Positions 26,807-38,869 of a DNA stretch of 64,000 nucleotides are shown here, piece after piece. The stretch's first letter is position 1. Each line of letters starts with the position of its first letter. Below the pieces are notes generated by a model, which made no database searches, was not told the DNA's origin, and saw nothing but the letters and a program-made list of their open reading frames with translations. Source of the DNA: Williamsia limnetica (lineage in GTDB: Bacteria; Actinomycetota; Actinomycetes; Mycobacteriales; Mycobacteriaceae); contig NZ_QJSP01000009.1 in NCBI RefSeq assembly GCF_003217475.1, positions 62,001-126,000 on the forward strand, given 5' to 3'. The translations under genes were made by a program, and so were the position numbers.

Positions 26807-26837
26807 TAGTTTCACAATAGTTAGGTGAACTCAACTA
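26807..26837. promoter_or_regulatory. Candidate MarR operator (TAGTT repeats) at the efflux-gene start
   Basis: TAGTT occurs at 26807-26811 and 26818-26822, 11 bp apart, and its inverse AACTA at 26833-26837. TAGTT-N10-AACTA is a 20-bp interrupted palindrome that covers the GTG at 26825. The pump gene is followed by a marR gene, and autoregulation through such a site would be typical. The local A/T richness stands out from the GC-rich surroundings. Confidence 0.5.
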
Positions 26838-28318
26838 CAGGCACGCTCAGTCCGCGCCGTAAGGCGGCGATCTTGGCGACCTGTTGCCTCAGTCTGCTGA
26901 TCGTCTCGATGGACGCCACCATCGTCAATGTCGCCATCCCGTCCATACGGAGCGACTTCGACGCCACGTCGTCGCAGTTGCAGTGGGTCATCGACGTCTA
27001 CACGCTCGTCCTGGCGAGCTTGCTGCTGCTGTCCGGGACGATGGCGGATCGCTTCGGGCGGCGTCGGGTCTTCCAGATCGGGTTGAGCACGTTCGCGCTC
27101 GGATCGTTGCTGTGCAGTCTGGCGCCGACCATCGAAGTTCTCATCGCAGCCCGTTTTCTCCAGGCGGTCGGCGGTTCCATGCTCAACCCGGTGGCGATGT
27201 CGATCATCACGCAGACGTTCTCCGGCCGCGTCGAGCGAGCGAGAGCGGTGGGGGTCTGGGGCGCGGTGGTCGGGATCTCGATGGCACTGGGGCCGATGGT
27301 GGGCGGCTTGCTGATCGACTCTTTCAGCTGGGAATCGGTGTTCTGGGTCAACCTGCCGATCTGTCTGATCGCCCTCGTCGCGACGGCACTCGTCGTGCCC
27401 GAGTCGAAGTCGTCGAAGGTCCGAGGGCTGGACCCCATCGGTCAGGGTTTGGCGATCGTGTCCATGGTCGGCATCATCGTCGGGTTGATCGAGGGCCCAG
27501 GCCTGGGCTGGAGCGATCCGCGAACCATCGCGATCTTCACTGTCGGCATCGTGGCCGGTGTGGCCTTCTGCCGCTACGAACTACGCCGCGATGAACCGTT
27601 CATCGAGCTTCGCTTCTTTCGAAGTATCCCGTTTGCAAGTGCAACCGTGATCGGAGTGTTCGCCTTTGCCGCGTACGGCGCGTTCTTGTTCATGATGTCG
27701 ATCTACCTGCAGAGCATTCGTGACTATTCGCCGGTGCAGACGGGTCTGATGTTCCTCCCCATCGCCGCCGGAACTCTGGTGTTCTCACCCCTGTCGGGCC
27801 GACTGGTGGGCAAATACGGGACCCGGCCTTCTCTGGTGGTTGCCGGGTTACTGCTGGCGGTGGCGTCGGCTGCACTGACCCAACTGGGACAGTTCACGCC
27901 CAACTGGCAATTGCTCGCGGTGTTCGGGTTGTTCGGTATCGGGTTCGGCATGGTCAATCCGCCGATCACTACGGCCGCAGTCAGTGGGATGCCGCGGGAT
28001 CGTGCCGGGGCCGCGTCGGCGATCGCATCGACCAGCCGACAGGTCGGGATCAGTCTGGGAGTCGCGCTGTCGGGAACGCTCGCCGGATCGGTCATCGCCG
28101 CCGACGCGAACTCGGCGGGTGCGGTGGGCGACATGGCCCCGTTGTGGTGGGTGGCGGTGGGACTGGCGCTCGGCATCGCTGCGCTCGGGTTCTACTCGAC
28201 AACCGCAACGTCGGCATCTACCACGAAGCGGGTTGCGACGCTGTTCGCAGAGTCGGACGAAGAACCGATCGTGCAACCCACTGTTGCCAGGCGGGCTCGC
28301 GGGAGCAGTGATGAGTGA
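26825..28318 (+). CDS. MFS multidrug efflux transporter, DHA2 (14-TM) family
   Basis: A 497-residue transporter with about 14 membrane helices. Motif A is GTMADRFGRRRV after helix 2, the DHA2 motif in helix 1 is VSMDATIVNVAIPSI, and motif C is the GISMALGPMVGGLLID region. Such pumps expel drugs or other amphiphiles with proton antiport. GTG at 26825 has no ribosome site; it is either leaderless or a start I cannot improve on. The marR gene overlaps its end by 8 nt. The pair sits between the biotin and NAD loci, which are closer together in M. tuberculosis, so it may be a lineage-specific insertion. Confidence 0.85.
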   Translation: MNSTTGTLSPRRKAAILATCCLSLLIVSMDATIVNVAIPSIRSDFDATSSQLQWVIDVYTLVLASLLLLSGTMADRFGRRRVFQIGLSTFALGSLLCSLAPTIEVLIAARFLQAVGGSMLNPVAMSIITQTFSGRVERARAVGVWGAVVGISMALGPMVGGLLIDSFSWESVFWVNLPICLIALVATALVVPESKSSKVRGLDPIGQGLAIVSMVGIIVGLIEGPGLGWSDPRTIAIFTVGIVAGVAFCRYELRRDEPFIELRFFRSIPFASATVIGVFAFAAYGAFLFMMSIYLQSIRDYSPVQTGLMFLPIAAGTLVFSPLSGRLVGKYGTRPSLVVAGLLLAVASAALTQLGQFTPNWQLLAVFGLFGIGFGMVNPPITTAAVSGMPRDRAGAASAIASTSRQVGISLGVALSGTLAGSVIAADANSAGAVGDMAPLWWVAVGLALGIAALGFYSTTATSASTTKRVATLFAESDEEPIVQPTVARRARGSSDE

Positions 28319-28766
28319 ACGCCGCGACGAGGTCTGGCAGCTGATGGCATCGCTGGTGCACGGCAATCGCGATACCTGGCGCCGAGCAGTGATCGATCGT
28401 AGTGGGCTGCCTTTCAGTAGATTTCGCGTGCTCAGCCGGCTGGTGGACGGCCCGCTGTCGGTCAAGGCCCTGGCGGCCGCGGCCACGCTCGACGCACCCG
28501 CGACCACCGTCGCCGTCAACGATCTCGCCGAGCGGGGGCTGGTCGACCGGAAAGTGGACCCCGCCAACCGTCGAACGAAGATCGTGTCGTTGACCGGGTC
28601 CGGACGCGAACTCCTCGAGTCGGTCAGATCAATCGGCGATCCTGCCCCATCAGCTTTCGAGGCGCTGTCGGATGCGGAATTATCCACTCTGGGTGGCCTT
28701 TTGAAAAAGCTACATCAGGTCTCGCCGGTCAGGGCGGCGGACGAAGCGTCGCGAACTCGTCGGTGA
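28311..28766 (+). CDS. MarR-family transcriptional regulator
   Basis: A 151-residue winged-helix regulator. The DNA-binding region is about residues 30-95 (FSRFRVLSRLVDGPLSVKAL, then DAPATTVAVNDLAERGLVDR and the wing VDPANRRTKIVSLT). ATG at 28311 lies 5 nt after GGGAG and overlaps the efflux gene by 8 nt, so the two are co-translated. It probably represses the pump gene. Its 3' end overlaps the convergent nrtR gene by 38 bp. Confidence 0.88.
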   Translation: MSERRDEVWQLMASLVHGNRDTWRRAVIDRSGLPFSRFRVLSRLVDGPLSVKALAAAATLDAPATTVAVNDLAERGLVDRKVDPANRRTKIVSLTGSGRELLESVRSIGDPAPSAFEALSDAELSTLGGLLKKLHQVSPVRAADEASRTRR

Positions 28767-29424
28767 TCCGTAACCGGTTGTCGGCAAAGCGATACAGCGC
28801 CGGTGGCCGTCCACCGCTCGGTCCGGTCCGGCCGACTGTTCCCGTTGCGGTGATCACGCCGCGGCGCGACAGGATGCGGAGAAGGTTGGTCGAATCGACC
28901 GGGTAACCGAGTGCGGCGCAATAGATGTCGGACAGCGCCGACATCGAGAACTCTGGCGGCGCGAGTGCGAACGCGATATTCGTGTACGACAGTTTCGCGG
29001 CGAGCCGCGATCGCGCCCGCTCGATGATCTTGCTGTGGTCGAAGCTGATCTGGGGCAGCAGCGCCACCGGATGCCATCGGGTGTCGGGGGGCAGATTCGG
29101 TCGCGAATCCGAGGGCACCATGCCGAGGTACGACGACGCGATCACCCGTGGCCCCGGAATGCGGGCGGGTGCGGAGAACACCGTCAGCTGTTCCAGGTGT
29201 GCGACCTCACGGACATCGACCTTGTCCGCGAGTTGGCGAAGCGCGGATGTCCTGAGGTCTTCATCCGCGTGTAGAAGGCCGCCGGGTAGTGACCACGAAC
29301 CGGCCTGCGGGTCGTACGCGCGTTGCCACAACAGCACCGACAACTGGGGGGCTTCGCCGACGTGGTGCTCGCGAACCTGGAATACGGCGCACAGGACCTC
29401 GTGGAGGACACTGGGCGCAGGCAT
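28729..29424 (-). CDS. nrtR: NrtR-type Nudix-related regulator of NAD biosynthesis
   Basis: A 231-residue protein with an N-terminal Nudix-like fold (about residues 5-140, SWSLPGGLLHADEDLRTSAL) whose Nudix box lacks the REUxEE catalytic residues, and a C-terminal winged helix (about 150-225, LSDIYCAALGYPVDSTNLLR, GGRPPALYRF). This is the NrtR architecture: an ADP-ribose or NAD-metabolite sensing repressor. It is divergent from nadA-nadC, and a clean palindrome lies over the nadA promoter. ATG at 29424 gives a start typical of the family but has no clear ribosome site; a longer in-frame start at 29502 is less likely. M. tuberculosis also has a Nudix protein gene in this place. Confidence 0.87.
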   Translation of the reverse strand: MPAPSVLHEVLCAVFQVREHHVGEAPQLSVLLWQRAYDPQAGSWSLPGGLLHADEDLRTSALRQLADKVDVREVAHLEQLTVFSAPARIPGPRVIASSYLGMVPSDSRPNLPPDTRWHPVALLPQISFDHSKIIERARSRLAAKLSYTNIAFALAPPEFSMSALSDIYCAALGYPVDSTNLLRILSRRGVITATGTVGRTGPSGGRPPALYRFADNRLRITDEFATLRPPP

Positions 29425-29530
29425 GGCTGCGAGTGTAGTGGCTCGACAGCCCGGTGCCGGACCGGTCGAGGTGACCTGACGCGCGACGGTGATCGGCCCC
29501 ACATCACCGCAGTGCTACCATCGGGGACAA

Positions 29531-29553
29531 GTTTTCGATCTATAGTCGAAAAC
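29531..29553. promoter_or_regulatory. NrtR operator overlapping the nadA -10 element
   Basis: GTTTTCGA-N7-TCGAAAAC is an exact 8+8 bp palindrome. Its centre holds TATAGT (29541-29546), a good -10 hexamer for nadA, whose ATG lies 62 nt downstream of the operator. A TATAGA on the other strand could serve nrtR. A repressor bound here would block both promoters. The protein-site pairing is inferred from the divergent arrangement. Confidence 0.78.
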
Positions 29554-29614
29554 CCAGCCCAGACGCCCAGGCCGGCCACCTGATGACCGGCGCCATGAAC
29601 AGGAGGTGGTTGTC

Positions 29615-30634
29615 ATGACCACCACGTCACTCACGCTCTCCTCGACCGAACCCGCCCATACCGGGGTCGAGCCGACGCCCGAATGGTTTGCCGAGATCAA
29701 GAGCCTCGCCAAGAAGCGCAACGCCACCCTGCTGGCCCACAACTATCAGTTGCCTGCCATTCAGGACGTCGCCGATCACGTGGGCGACTCACTCGCACTA
29801 TCGCGCATCGCAGCAGAGGCCGAGACCGACGAGATCATCTTCTGCGGCGTCCACTTCATGGCCGAGACCGCCAAGATCCTGAGCCCTGACAAGCGGGTCC
29901 TGATCCCGGACGAGCGGGCAGGGTGTTCGCTCGCCGACTCGATCACTGCCGATGACCTGCGCGCATGGAAGGCCGACTTCCCCGATGCGGTGGTCGTCTC
30001 GTACGTCAACACCACAGCGGAGGTGAAGGGGCTCACCGACATCTGCTGCACCTCATCGAACGCGGTCGACGTCGTGAACTCGATCGACCCGGACAAAGAG
30101 GTGTTGTTCCTGCCCGACCAGTTCCTCGGCGCTCACGTCAAGCGCGTCACGGGACGGCAGAACATGCAGATCTGGGCGGGCGAGTGCCACGTGCATGCCG
30201 GGATCAACGGCGATGAGTTGACCGCCAAGTCGCAGTCACACCCCGATGCGGAACTGTATGTGCACCCCGAATGCGGTTGTGCCACATCGGCTCTCTACCT
30301 CGCAGGCGAAGGTTTCGTGCCCGCCGACAAGGTGAAGATCCTGTCGACCGGTGGCATGCTCGACGCCGCGCGGGAAACAGGCGCGACCCAGGTTCTCGTC
30401 GCGACCGAGGTCGGAATGCTGCACCAACTGCGCAAGGCCGCACCGAATGTGGACTTCCAGGCCGTGAACGACCGCGCGTCATGCCCGTACATGAAGATGA
30501 TCACCCCGGCTGCGCTGTTGCGCTGCCTGCGTGAGGGTAAAGACGAAGTGCATGTGGCACCGGATGTCGCGGCGCGGGCGAAGCTGAGTGTTCAGCGGAT
30601 GATCGAAATCGGCAATCCCGGGACAGGGGAGTGA
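29615..30634 (+). CDS. nadA: Quinolinate synthase
   Basis: A 339-residue [4Fe-4S] enzyme that condenses iminoaspartate with dihydroxyacetone phosphate to quinolinate. The three cluster cysteines are in [20 protein letters not shown] and [31 protein letters not shown] near residue 40 is the family start. ATG at 29615 has AGGAGGT 7 nt upstream. The nadC start overlaps its stop by 4 nt. Its substrate normally comes from NadB, whose gene is absent here. Confidence 0.96.
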   Translation: MTTTSLTLSSTEPAHTGVEPTPEWFAEIKSLAKKRNATLLAHNYQLPAIQDVADHVGDSLALSRIAAEAETDEIIFCGVHFMAETAKILSPDKRVLIPDERAGCSLADSITADDLRAWKADFPDAVVVSYVNTTAEVKGLTDICCTSSNAVDVVNSIDPDKEVLFLPDQFLGAHVKRVTGRQNMQIWAGECHVHAGINGDELTAKSQSHPDAELYVHPECGCATSALYLAGEGFVPADKVKILSTGGMLDAARETGATQVLVATEVGMLHQLRKAAPNVDFQAVNDRASCPYMKMITPAALLRCLREGKDEVHVAPDVAARAKLSVQRMIEIGNPGTGE

Positions 30635-31497
30635 CGGGCAACCCCGCCGGCACCGCGGAGGTTGCGACCCTGATCGCGACCGCCCTGGATGAAGACCTAC
30701 GTTACGGGCCCGACATCACCACGGCCGCAACGGTTCCTGCGGGCGCGGTGGCGACCGCGGTGCTGTCCAGCCGGCAACACGGTGTCCTGGCAGGACTCGA
30801 CGTTGCACTCGAGGTCTTCGACGTGGTCGTCGGTGCCGGCGAGTACGAAGTCCTCGACAGACTCCACGACGGCTCCGAACTCGAACCGGGCACGACGATT
30901 GCCACCGTGCGTGGTCCGGTGGCCGGGTTACTCGTGGCCGAACGCACGGCACTGAACCTGCTCTGTCACCTGTCCGGTATCGCGAGCGCCACGGCCCTCT
31001 GGGTCGCGGAGGTCTCGGATACCGGGGCGCAGATAAGGGATTCCCGAAAGACTTTGCCGGGCATGCGTGCACTGCAGAAATATGCGGTGCGATGCGGTGG
31101 CGGTCACAACCACCGGATGGGTCTCGGCGACGCCGCCCTCATCAAGGACAACCACGTCGCAGCGGCGGGGTCGGTCACGGCAGCGCTGAACGCCGTGCGT
31201 GCCGCGGCGCCCGACATCGACTGTGAGGTCGAGGTCGACAGTCTCGAGCAACTCGACGAAGCCTTGGCGCTCAACGCAGAACTCGTTCTGCTGGACAATT
31301 TTCCGTTGTGGCAGACGCAGATGGCGGTGCAACGTCGCAATACGAAGTCCCCGTCGACGAAACTGGAGAGTTCGGGCGGGCTCACCCTCGACGTCGCGCA
31401 GGCGTACGCCAAGACGGGTGTCGAATACCTCGCGGTGGGAGGCCTCACCCATTCGGTGACCGCCCTCGACGTCGGGTTCGACTGGGTCGGCGGGTGA
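30631..31497 (+). CDS. nadC: Nicotinate-nucleotide pyrophosphorylase (carboxylating)
   Basis: A 288-residue quinolinate phosphoribosyltransferase that forms nicotinate mononucleotide. Clear motifs are [52 protein letters not shown] and [16 protein letters not shown] at 30631 (GTGA overlap with nadA) follows AGGGGA. In most actinobacteria nadB lies between nadA and nadC; here the two genes touch directly, and no NadB domain is fused to either protein. Confidence 0.95.
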   Translation: MTGNPAGTAEVATLIATALDEDLRYGPDITTAATVPAGAVATAVLSSRQHGVLAGLDVALEVFDVVVGAGEYEVLDRLHDGSELEPGTTIATVRGPVAGLLVAERTALNLLCHLSGIASATALWVAEVSDTGAQIRDSRKTLPGMRALQKYAVRCGGGHNHRMGLGDAALIKDNHVAAAGSVTAALNAVRAAAPDIDCEVEVDSLEQLDEALALNAELVLLDNFPLWQTQMAVQRRNTKSPSTKLESSGGLTLDVAQAYAKTGVEYLAVGGLTHSVTALDVGFDWVGG

Positions 31498-31636
31498 CGG
31501 TCGGCGAGTAGTAGCAGCAGACCGCGTTATTCCGCGTTGTGGCACTTCTCGCAATCGTCATTCATGCGCTCATGCGTATGTAGGCTCGAATTCGGCGGTT
31601 CCGCCCATCCCACCCGAATTCCGGAGGTAAGAACAC

Positions 31637-32677
31637 GTGCCGACAATCAATGCCTACGCCGCGCCGTCCGCGAGCGAACCTCTGGCGCCGACCACCATCG
31701 AGACGCGTGACGTCGGTCCGTCCGACGTGCGCATCGCCATCGCCTTCGCGGGAATCTGTCACAGCGACATCCACACTGCGCGCGACGAGTGGGGTGGCAC
31801 GCGCTACCCCGTCGTACCCGGTCATGAGATCGCGGGCACCGTCGCCGAGATCGGGTCCGAGGTCACCAAGTACCAGGTCGGGGACCGGGTCGGCGTGGGA
31901 TGTTTCGTCGACTCCTGCCGCGAGTGTGAACCCTGCCTGCTCGGCCAGGAGCAATACTGCGAGAAAGGCAATGTCGGCACCTACAACGCGATCGGCTCCG
32001 ACGGGAAACCGACCACGGGTGGCTACGCCCAGGAAGTGGTGGTCGACGCCAACTACGTCCTGCGGATCCCCGACTCGCTGTCCCTCGATGTCGCGGCGCC
32101 ATTGCTGTGCGCAGGCATCACCACGTACTCGCCGTTGCGCCACTGGGGCGCCGGACCGGGTAGACGAGTCGCCGTCATCGGGCTCGGAGGGCTCGGGCAC
32201 GTCGGCGTCAAGATCGCCCACGCCATGGGCGCCGAGGTCAGCGTCATCTCCCAATCTCTGAAGAAGATGGAGGACGGCCTCCGCCTCGGAGCGAGCAACT
32301 ACTACGCCACCGACGACCCCGACACCTTCAAGGCACTCCGCGGCAAGTTCGACCTCATCCTCAACACAGTGTCGGCGAACTTCGACATCAACAAGTACAT
32401 GTCGATGCTGGCCATCAACGGGACGCTCGTCGAGCTCGGTCTGCCGGAGAAGCCCATCTCTGTGCGGGCGTTCTCGCTCGTCTCGAACCGCCGCTCGCTC
32501 GCCGGCTCGATGATCGGCGGGATCGCCGAGACCCAGGAGATGCTCGACTTCTGCGCGGAGCACAACATCGGTGCCGAGATCGAGGTCATCTCCGCCGACC
32601 AGATCAACGAGGCCTACGAACGTGTCGTCGCCTCCGACGTCCGCTACCGCTTCGTCATCGACAACACAACGCTGTAG
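31637..32677 (+). CDS. Zinc-dependent alcohol/aldehyde dehydrogenase (cinnamyl-alcohol type, NADP)
   Basis: A 346-residue medium-chain dehydrogenase of the AdhC/YahK class that reduces aldehydes with NADPH. The catalytic zinc site is [17 protein letters not shown] and PGHEIAGTV; the structural zinc cysteines are in [18 protein letters not shown]; the cofactor fold is [18 protein letters not shown] at 31637 has a good GGAGGT site. It appears monocistronic, ends in a long hairpin, and sits between nadC and the his operon. It is unrelated in function to either, as far as can be seen. Confidence 0.9.
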   Translation: MPTINAYAAPSASEPLAPTTIETRDVGPSDVRIAIAFAGICHSDIHTARDEWGGTRYPVVPGHEIAGTVAEIGSEVTKYQVGDRVGVGCFVDSCRECEPCLLGQEQYCEKGNVGTYNAIGSDGKPTTGGYAQEVVVDANYVLRIPDSLSLDVAAPLLCAGITTYSPLRHWGAGPGRRVAVIGLGGLGHVGVKIAHAMGAEVSVISQSLKKMEDGLRLGASNYYATDDPDTFKALRGKFDLILNTVSANFDINKYMSMLAINGTLVELGLPEKPISVRAFSLVSNRRSLAGSMIGGIAETQEMLDFCAEHNIGAEIEVISADQINEAYERVVASDVRYRFVIDNTTL

Positions 32678-32678
32678 C

Positions 32679-32745
32679 CCCGATAATGGGGCCTTCTGGC
32701 GACCAAAACCGCAGGTCGGCGTCGCCAGAACGACCCATTATCGGG
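32679..32745. terminator. Long imperfect inverted repeat between convergent genes
   Basis: The arms at 32679-32703 and 32721-32745 pair over 12 bp (CCCGATAATGGG), skip a 3-nt mismatch and pair over 10 bp more (TTCTGGCGAC), with a 17-nt loop. It starts one base after the dehydrogenase stop and ends 3 bases before the stop of the convergent membrane gene, so it probably terminates both. The AT-containing sequence makes it a possible dispersed element. Confidence 0.75.
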
Positions 32746-32748
32746 AGG

Positions 32749-33141
32749 TCAGCGGTCGGCTCGGTCGCGGTCGGGCACGAGAACCCCGAGCAGGAAATTG
32801 ACGATCGAGATCACGATCGATCCCCACACCGCGGTCCAGAAGCCGTCGACGCTCAGCCCGAAGTCGGTGGTCTCGGTGACCCACGCCGTCAGCAGCAACA
32901 TCAGCGCGTTGATGACCAGGGTGAACAGGCCGAGGGTGAGGATGAGCAGCGGCAGGGAGAGCAGCTGCACGATCGGCTTGATCGCGGTGTTGACGATGGT
33001 GAAGACCAGGGCGATGAACAGCACCACCAGGATCTGGGCACCGGTGTCGCGTCCGTCGGTGGCGATCGAAATACCTCCGACGAGTGCGGCAGCGATCCAG
33101 ATGGCGACGGCGTTGATCAGGAGTCGGGCAGCAAAGACCAT
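32749..33141 (-). CDS. Small four-TM protein, phage-holin superfamily IV type
   Basis: A 130-residue protein with four predicted membrane helices (near residues 5-25, 35-57, 63-85 and 101-120) and a charged C-terminal end. It matches the pattern of the mycobacterial 4-TMS proteins that databases place in a phage-holin superfamily (FTIVNTAIKPIVQLLSLPL), which are ordinary chromosomal genes of unknown role. ATG at 33141 is the likely start. It is divergent from hisD. No phage genes are nearby, so the holin name should not be read as lysis function. Confidence 0.75.
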   Translation of the reverse strand: MVFAARLLINAVAIWIAAALVGGISIATDGRDTGAQILVVLFIALVFTIVNTAIKPIVQLLSLPLLILTLGLFTLVINALMLLLTAWVTETTDFGLSVDGFWTAVWGSIVISIVNFLLGVLVPDRDRADR

Positions 33142-33257
33142 GCGGAGAATCGTAGTGGTGTGGACCGCCGGTGAAAACGGCTGGCCGGACCGCATATCCT
33201 TGAGGTCAGTCCATGGCGAACTGTGGATCGTCGACCAATTGTCAGGAGTCAGTGTCC

Positions 33258-36320
<3,063 letters not shown>

Positions 36321-36324
<4 letters not shown>

Positions 36325-36965
36325 GCGCGGGCGACCGCACGGTCGCGATCCTCGACTACGGGTCCGGCAACCTGCGTTCCGCGCAGCGGGCGCTGGAGCG
36401 GACCGGCGCACAGGTGACGGTCACGTCGGAACCGAAGGTCGCGCTCGAGGCCGACGGACTCGTGGTGCCCGGCGTCGGCGCTTACGCCACCTGCATGGCC
36501 GGTCTGCTCGAGGTCAAGGGCAATCGGATCATCGATGAGCGACTCGCGGGCGGCCGTCCGGTCCTGGGGATCTGTGTGGGTATGCAGATCCTGTTCGAAC
36601 GCGGCGTCGAGTTCGGCGTCGAGGCGGACGGTTGCGGTCAATGGCCGGGGACGGTCACCGCACTGCCCGCGCCGGTTCTGCCGCACATGGGTTGGAACAC
36701 CGTCGAGAGCGCACCGGATTCGGTCTTGTTCGAGGGAATGCCCGCAGATGAGCGGTTCTATTTCGTGCATTCGTATGCGGCGCAGAACTGGGAACTGGCC
36801 GCGGATGGACCCTTGAAACCGGCCAAGTTGACCTGGTCGGAACACGGTGGCAGATTTCTCGCGGCAGTCGAGAACGGTCCGCTGTCCGCCACCCAGTTCC
36901 ACCCCGAGAAGTCCGGTGACGCAGGTGCGCGGCTGCTGAGCAACTGGGTCCGGTCGCTCGGATGA
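36321..36965 (+). CDS. hisH: Imidazole glycerol phosphate synthase, glutaminase subunit
   Basis: A 214-residue class I glutamine amidotransferase that feeds ammonia to HisF. The nucleophile Cys is in LGICVGMQ, and the His-Glu pair is in [10 protein letters not shown]. The N-terminus is [16 protein letters not shown] at 36321 overlaps hisB by 4 nt. Its partner hisF is encoded three genes downstream. Confidence 0.96.
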
Positions 36966-36996
36966 GCGCGATCGCGCCCGACGTGCCCCCCGCTCC

Positions 36997-37254
36997 ATGA
37001 CGCAGCAACGGCGCTTCTCGTTCGCCCGGCTCGCCCTGTTCTCTCTCGGGGCGGGTGCACTGGTGTTGGCGATCTCGATTCCGGTGGTGATCGGACTGTC
37101 TCAGCTCTCACCCGTCGCGGCGCTGATCGTGGCAGTTCTGGCGCTCGTCCTCGCCGTGGCCGCGATGGGTATCGTTGCCAACCGGATGGTCGACCGCGCG
37201 GCCGACCAGATGCGCGCGGAATCCGACCCGACATCAACAACTGAGGGAGATTGA
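36997..37254 (+). CDS. Small two-TM membrane protein in the his operon
   Basis: An 85-residue protein with a basic N-terminus and two closely spaced hydrophobic helices (about residues 14-34 and 40-62), then a short acidic tail. ATG at 36997 lies 31 nt after hisH, and priA starts 6 nt after its stop, so it is co-transcribed. No enzyme motif is visible. Its function is unknown; it is unlikely to be a histidine enzyme. Confidence 0.65.
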   Translation: MTQQRRFSFARLALFSLGAGALVLAISIPVVIGLSQLSPVAALIVAVLALVLAVAAMGIVANRMVDRAADQMRAESDPTSTTEGD

Positions 37255-37260
37255 CACAGC

Positions 37261-38001
37261 ATGAACGCCCGACTTGAACTGCTTCCGGCGGTCGATGTGG
37301 CCGACGGCCAGGCGGTGCGCCTGGTGCAGGGCGCGGCCGGCAGTGAAACCTCCTACGGTTCACCGCGCGACGCGGCGCTGACGTGGCAGCGCGACGGTGC
37401 CGAATGGGTGCATCTGGTGGATCTGGACGCCGCGTTCGGGCGGGGTAGCAACCGCGAACTGCTCGCCGGTGTCATCGACGAACTCGACGTGAAGGTGGAG
37501 TTGTCCGGCGGTATCCGTGACGACGATTCGCTCAAGGCGGCGCTGGCCACCGGTTGTGCACGCGTGAACCTGGGCACTGCCGCGCTGGAGAACCCGGAGT
37601 GGTGTTCGCGGTCGATCGGCGAGTACGGCGATCGCATCGCCGTGGGACTCGACGTTCAGTTCGTCGACGGCTCGTACCGTCTGCGCGGACGTGGCTGGGT
37701 GTCGGACGGCGGCGAGTTGTGGGACGTCCTCGAGCGACTCGAGCGGGACGGTTGCAGCCGTTACGTGGTCACCGATGTCACCAAGGACGGCACCTTGACC
37801 GGACCCAACCTCGAGTTGCTGCGCGAGGTGACCGCGAAAACCGATGCACCGGTGGTGGCGTCGGGTGGGGTCTCGACTCTCGAGGACCTTGTCGCGATCG
37901 CCGGACTCGTCGGTGAGGGCGTGGAGGGTGCGATTGTCGGCAAGGCCCTCTACGCCGGTCGGTTCACCTTGGTGGAGGCATTGGCGGCGGTCTCTTCATG
38001 A
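37261..38001 (+). CDS. priA: Bifunctional HisA/TrpF isomerase (PriA)
   Basis: A 246-residue beta/alpha barrel. In actinobacteria PriA isomerises both ProFAR (histidine) and phosphoribosylanthranilate (tryptophan). The catalytic Asp is in [15 protein letters not shown], the second Asp in [14 protein letters not shown], and phosphate loops are ELSGGIRDD and [12 protein letters not shown]. The window has trpE, trpC, trpB and trpA but no trpF, which agrees with a dual role. Gene order is hisH-(small membrane gene)-priA-impA-hisF. Confidence 0.93.
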   Translation: MNARLELLPAVDVADGQAVRLVQGAAGSETSYGSPRDAALTWQRDGAEWVHLVDLDAAFGRGSNRELLAGVIDELDVKVELSGGIRDDDSLKAALATGCARVNLGTAALENPEWCSRSIGEYGDRIAVGLDVQFVDGSYRLRGRGWVSDGGELWDVLERLERDGCSRYVVTDVTKDGTLTGPNLELLREVTAKTDAPVVASGGVSTLEDLVAIAGLVGEGVEGAIVGKALYAGRFTLVEALAAVSS

Positions 38002-38014
38002 CCACGGCCCCTTC

Positions 38015-38869
38015 GTGAGGTCCACCAGCGGGCTGCCTGCAGGCCTGGACCCCGAGCGACTGCTGGCGACGGCGGTCGACGTCCTCGACTCGGTGGCTGA
38101 CCGCTTTCTCTCCGGCGTCGGCGCTCCCAGTGCTGTGGTCAAGGGACACAACGACTTTGCCACCGAACTCGACCTCGAACTCGAACGGATCATCACCGCC
38201 GAGCTCTCCGAGCGCACTGGCGTCGGGGTTCACGGTGAGGAGTTCGGCGGTCCGGAACTGAGCACGGGGACCGTCTGGGTCGTGGATCCGATCGATGGAA
38301 CGTACAACTATTCGGCCGGGCTGCCCATCGCGGGAATCTTGCTCGCACTCGTCCACGACGGCCAACCGGTCCTGGGCCTGACGTGGTTGCCGATGTCCGG
38401 GCTGCACTATGCGGGTCTCGTCGGCAGCGGTCTCACGTGCAATGGCAAGCCCGTCGCCCCGATGCCCGACCTCTCCCTGAGTGAGGCGATGCTCGCGTTC
38501 GGTGCCTTCAACATCGCGAGCCGCGGGCGGTATCCGGGCGCGTTCCGGCTCGAACTACTCGGCGAGCTGAGCAGGCGGGCCGCGCGACTGCGATTGTTCG
38601 GCAGCACCGGCTTCGACCTGGCCCTCACTGCGAGCGGATCACTCGGCGGCGCAGTGAGTTTCGGGCATCACGCCTGGGACAATGCCGCCGGAGCCGCGTT
38701 GGTGCTGGCCGCCGGTGGGCAGATCAGCGACATCGAGGGCAGGCCCTGGTCGGTCACGTCACCCTCGATCATCGCCGCGAGCCCGGGCGTGCACGCAGAA
38801 CTGCTGCAGCTGATCGGCAGGCTCGGCGAACCCGGCAATTTCACACCACCCGAGGAGAAGTACCGATGA
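38015..38869 (+). CDS. impA: Inositol monophosphatase-family phosphatase (ImpA-like)
   Basis: A 284-residue magnesium-dependent phosphatase. Metal-binding motifs are [31 protein letters not shown] and [17 protein letters not shown]. tuberculosis has impA in the same place between hisA and hisF. It might act on inositol phosphates or supply histidinol-phosphate phosphatase, which single-domain HisB cannot provide; position favours a histidine link but sequence does not decide. GTG at 38015 is the best start and lacks a ribosome site; it lies 13 nt after priA. The hisF ATG overlaps its stop by 4 nt. Confidence 0.85.
   Translation: MRSTSGLPAGLDPERLLATAVDVLDSVADRFLSGVGAPSAVVKGHNDFATELDLELERIITAELSERTGVGVHGEEFGGPELSTGTVWVVDPIDGTYNYSAGLPIAGILLALVHDGQPVLGLTWLPMSGLHYAGLVGSGLTCNGKPVAPMPDLSLSEAMLAFGAFNIASRGRYPGAFRLELLGELSRRAARLRLFGSTGFDLALTASGSLGGAVSFGHHAWDNAAGAALVLAAGGQISDIEGRPWSVTSPSIIAASPGVHAELLQLIGRLGEPGNFTPPEEKYR

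Noticed and set aside
28729-28766. Frameshift at the marR/nrtR junction
   Set aside because: The two convergent genes simply overlap by 38 bp; both proteins keep normal length and domains.
32749-33141. Prophage remnant because of the holin-like protein
   Set aside because: The family is widespread on actinobacterial chromosomes and no other phage genes are present.
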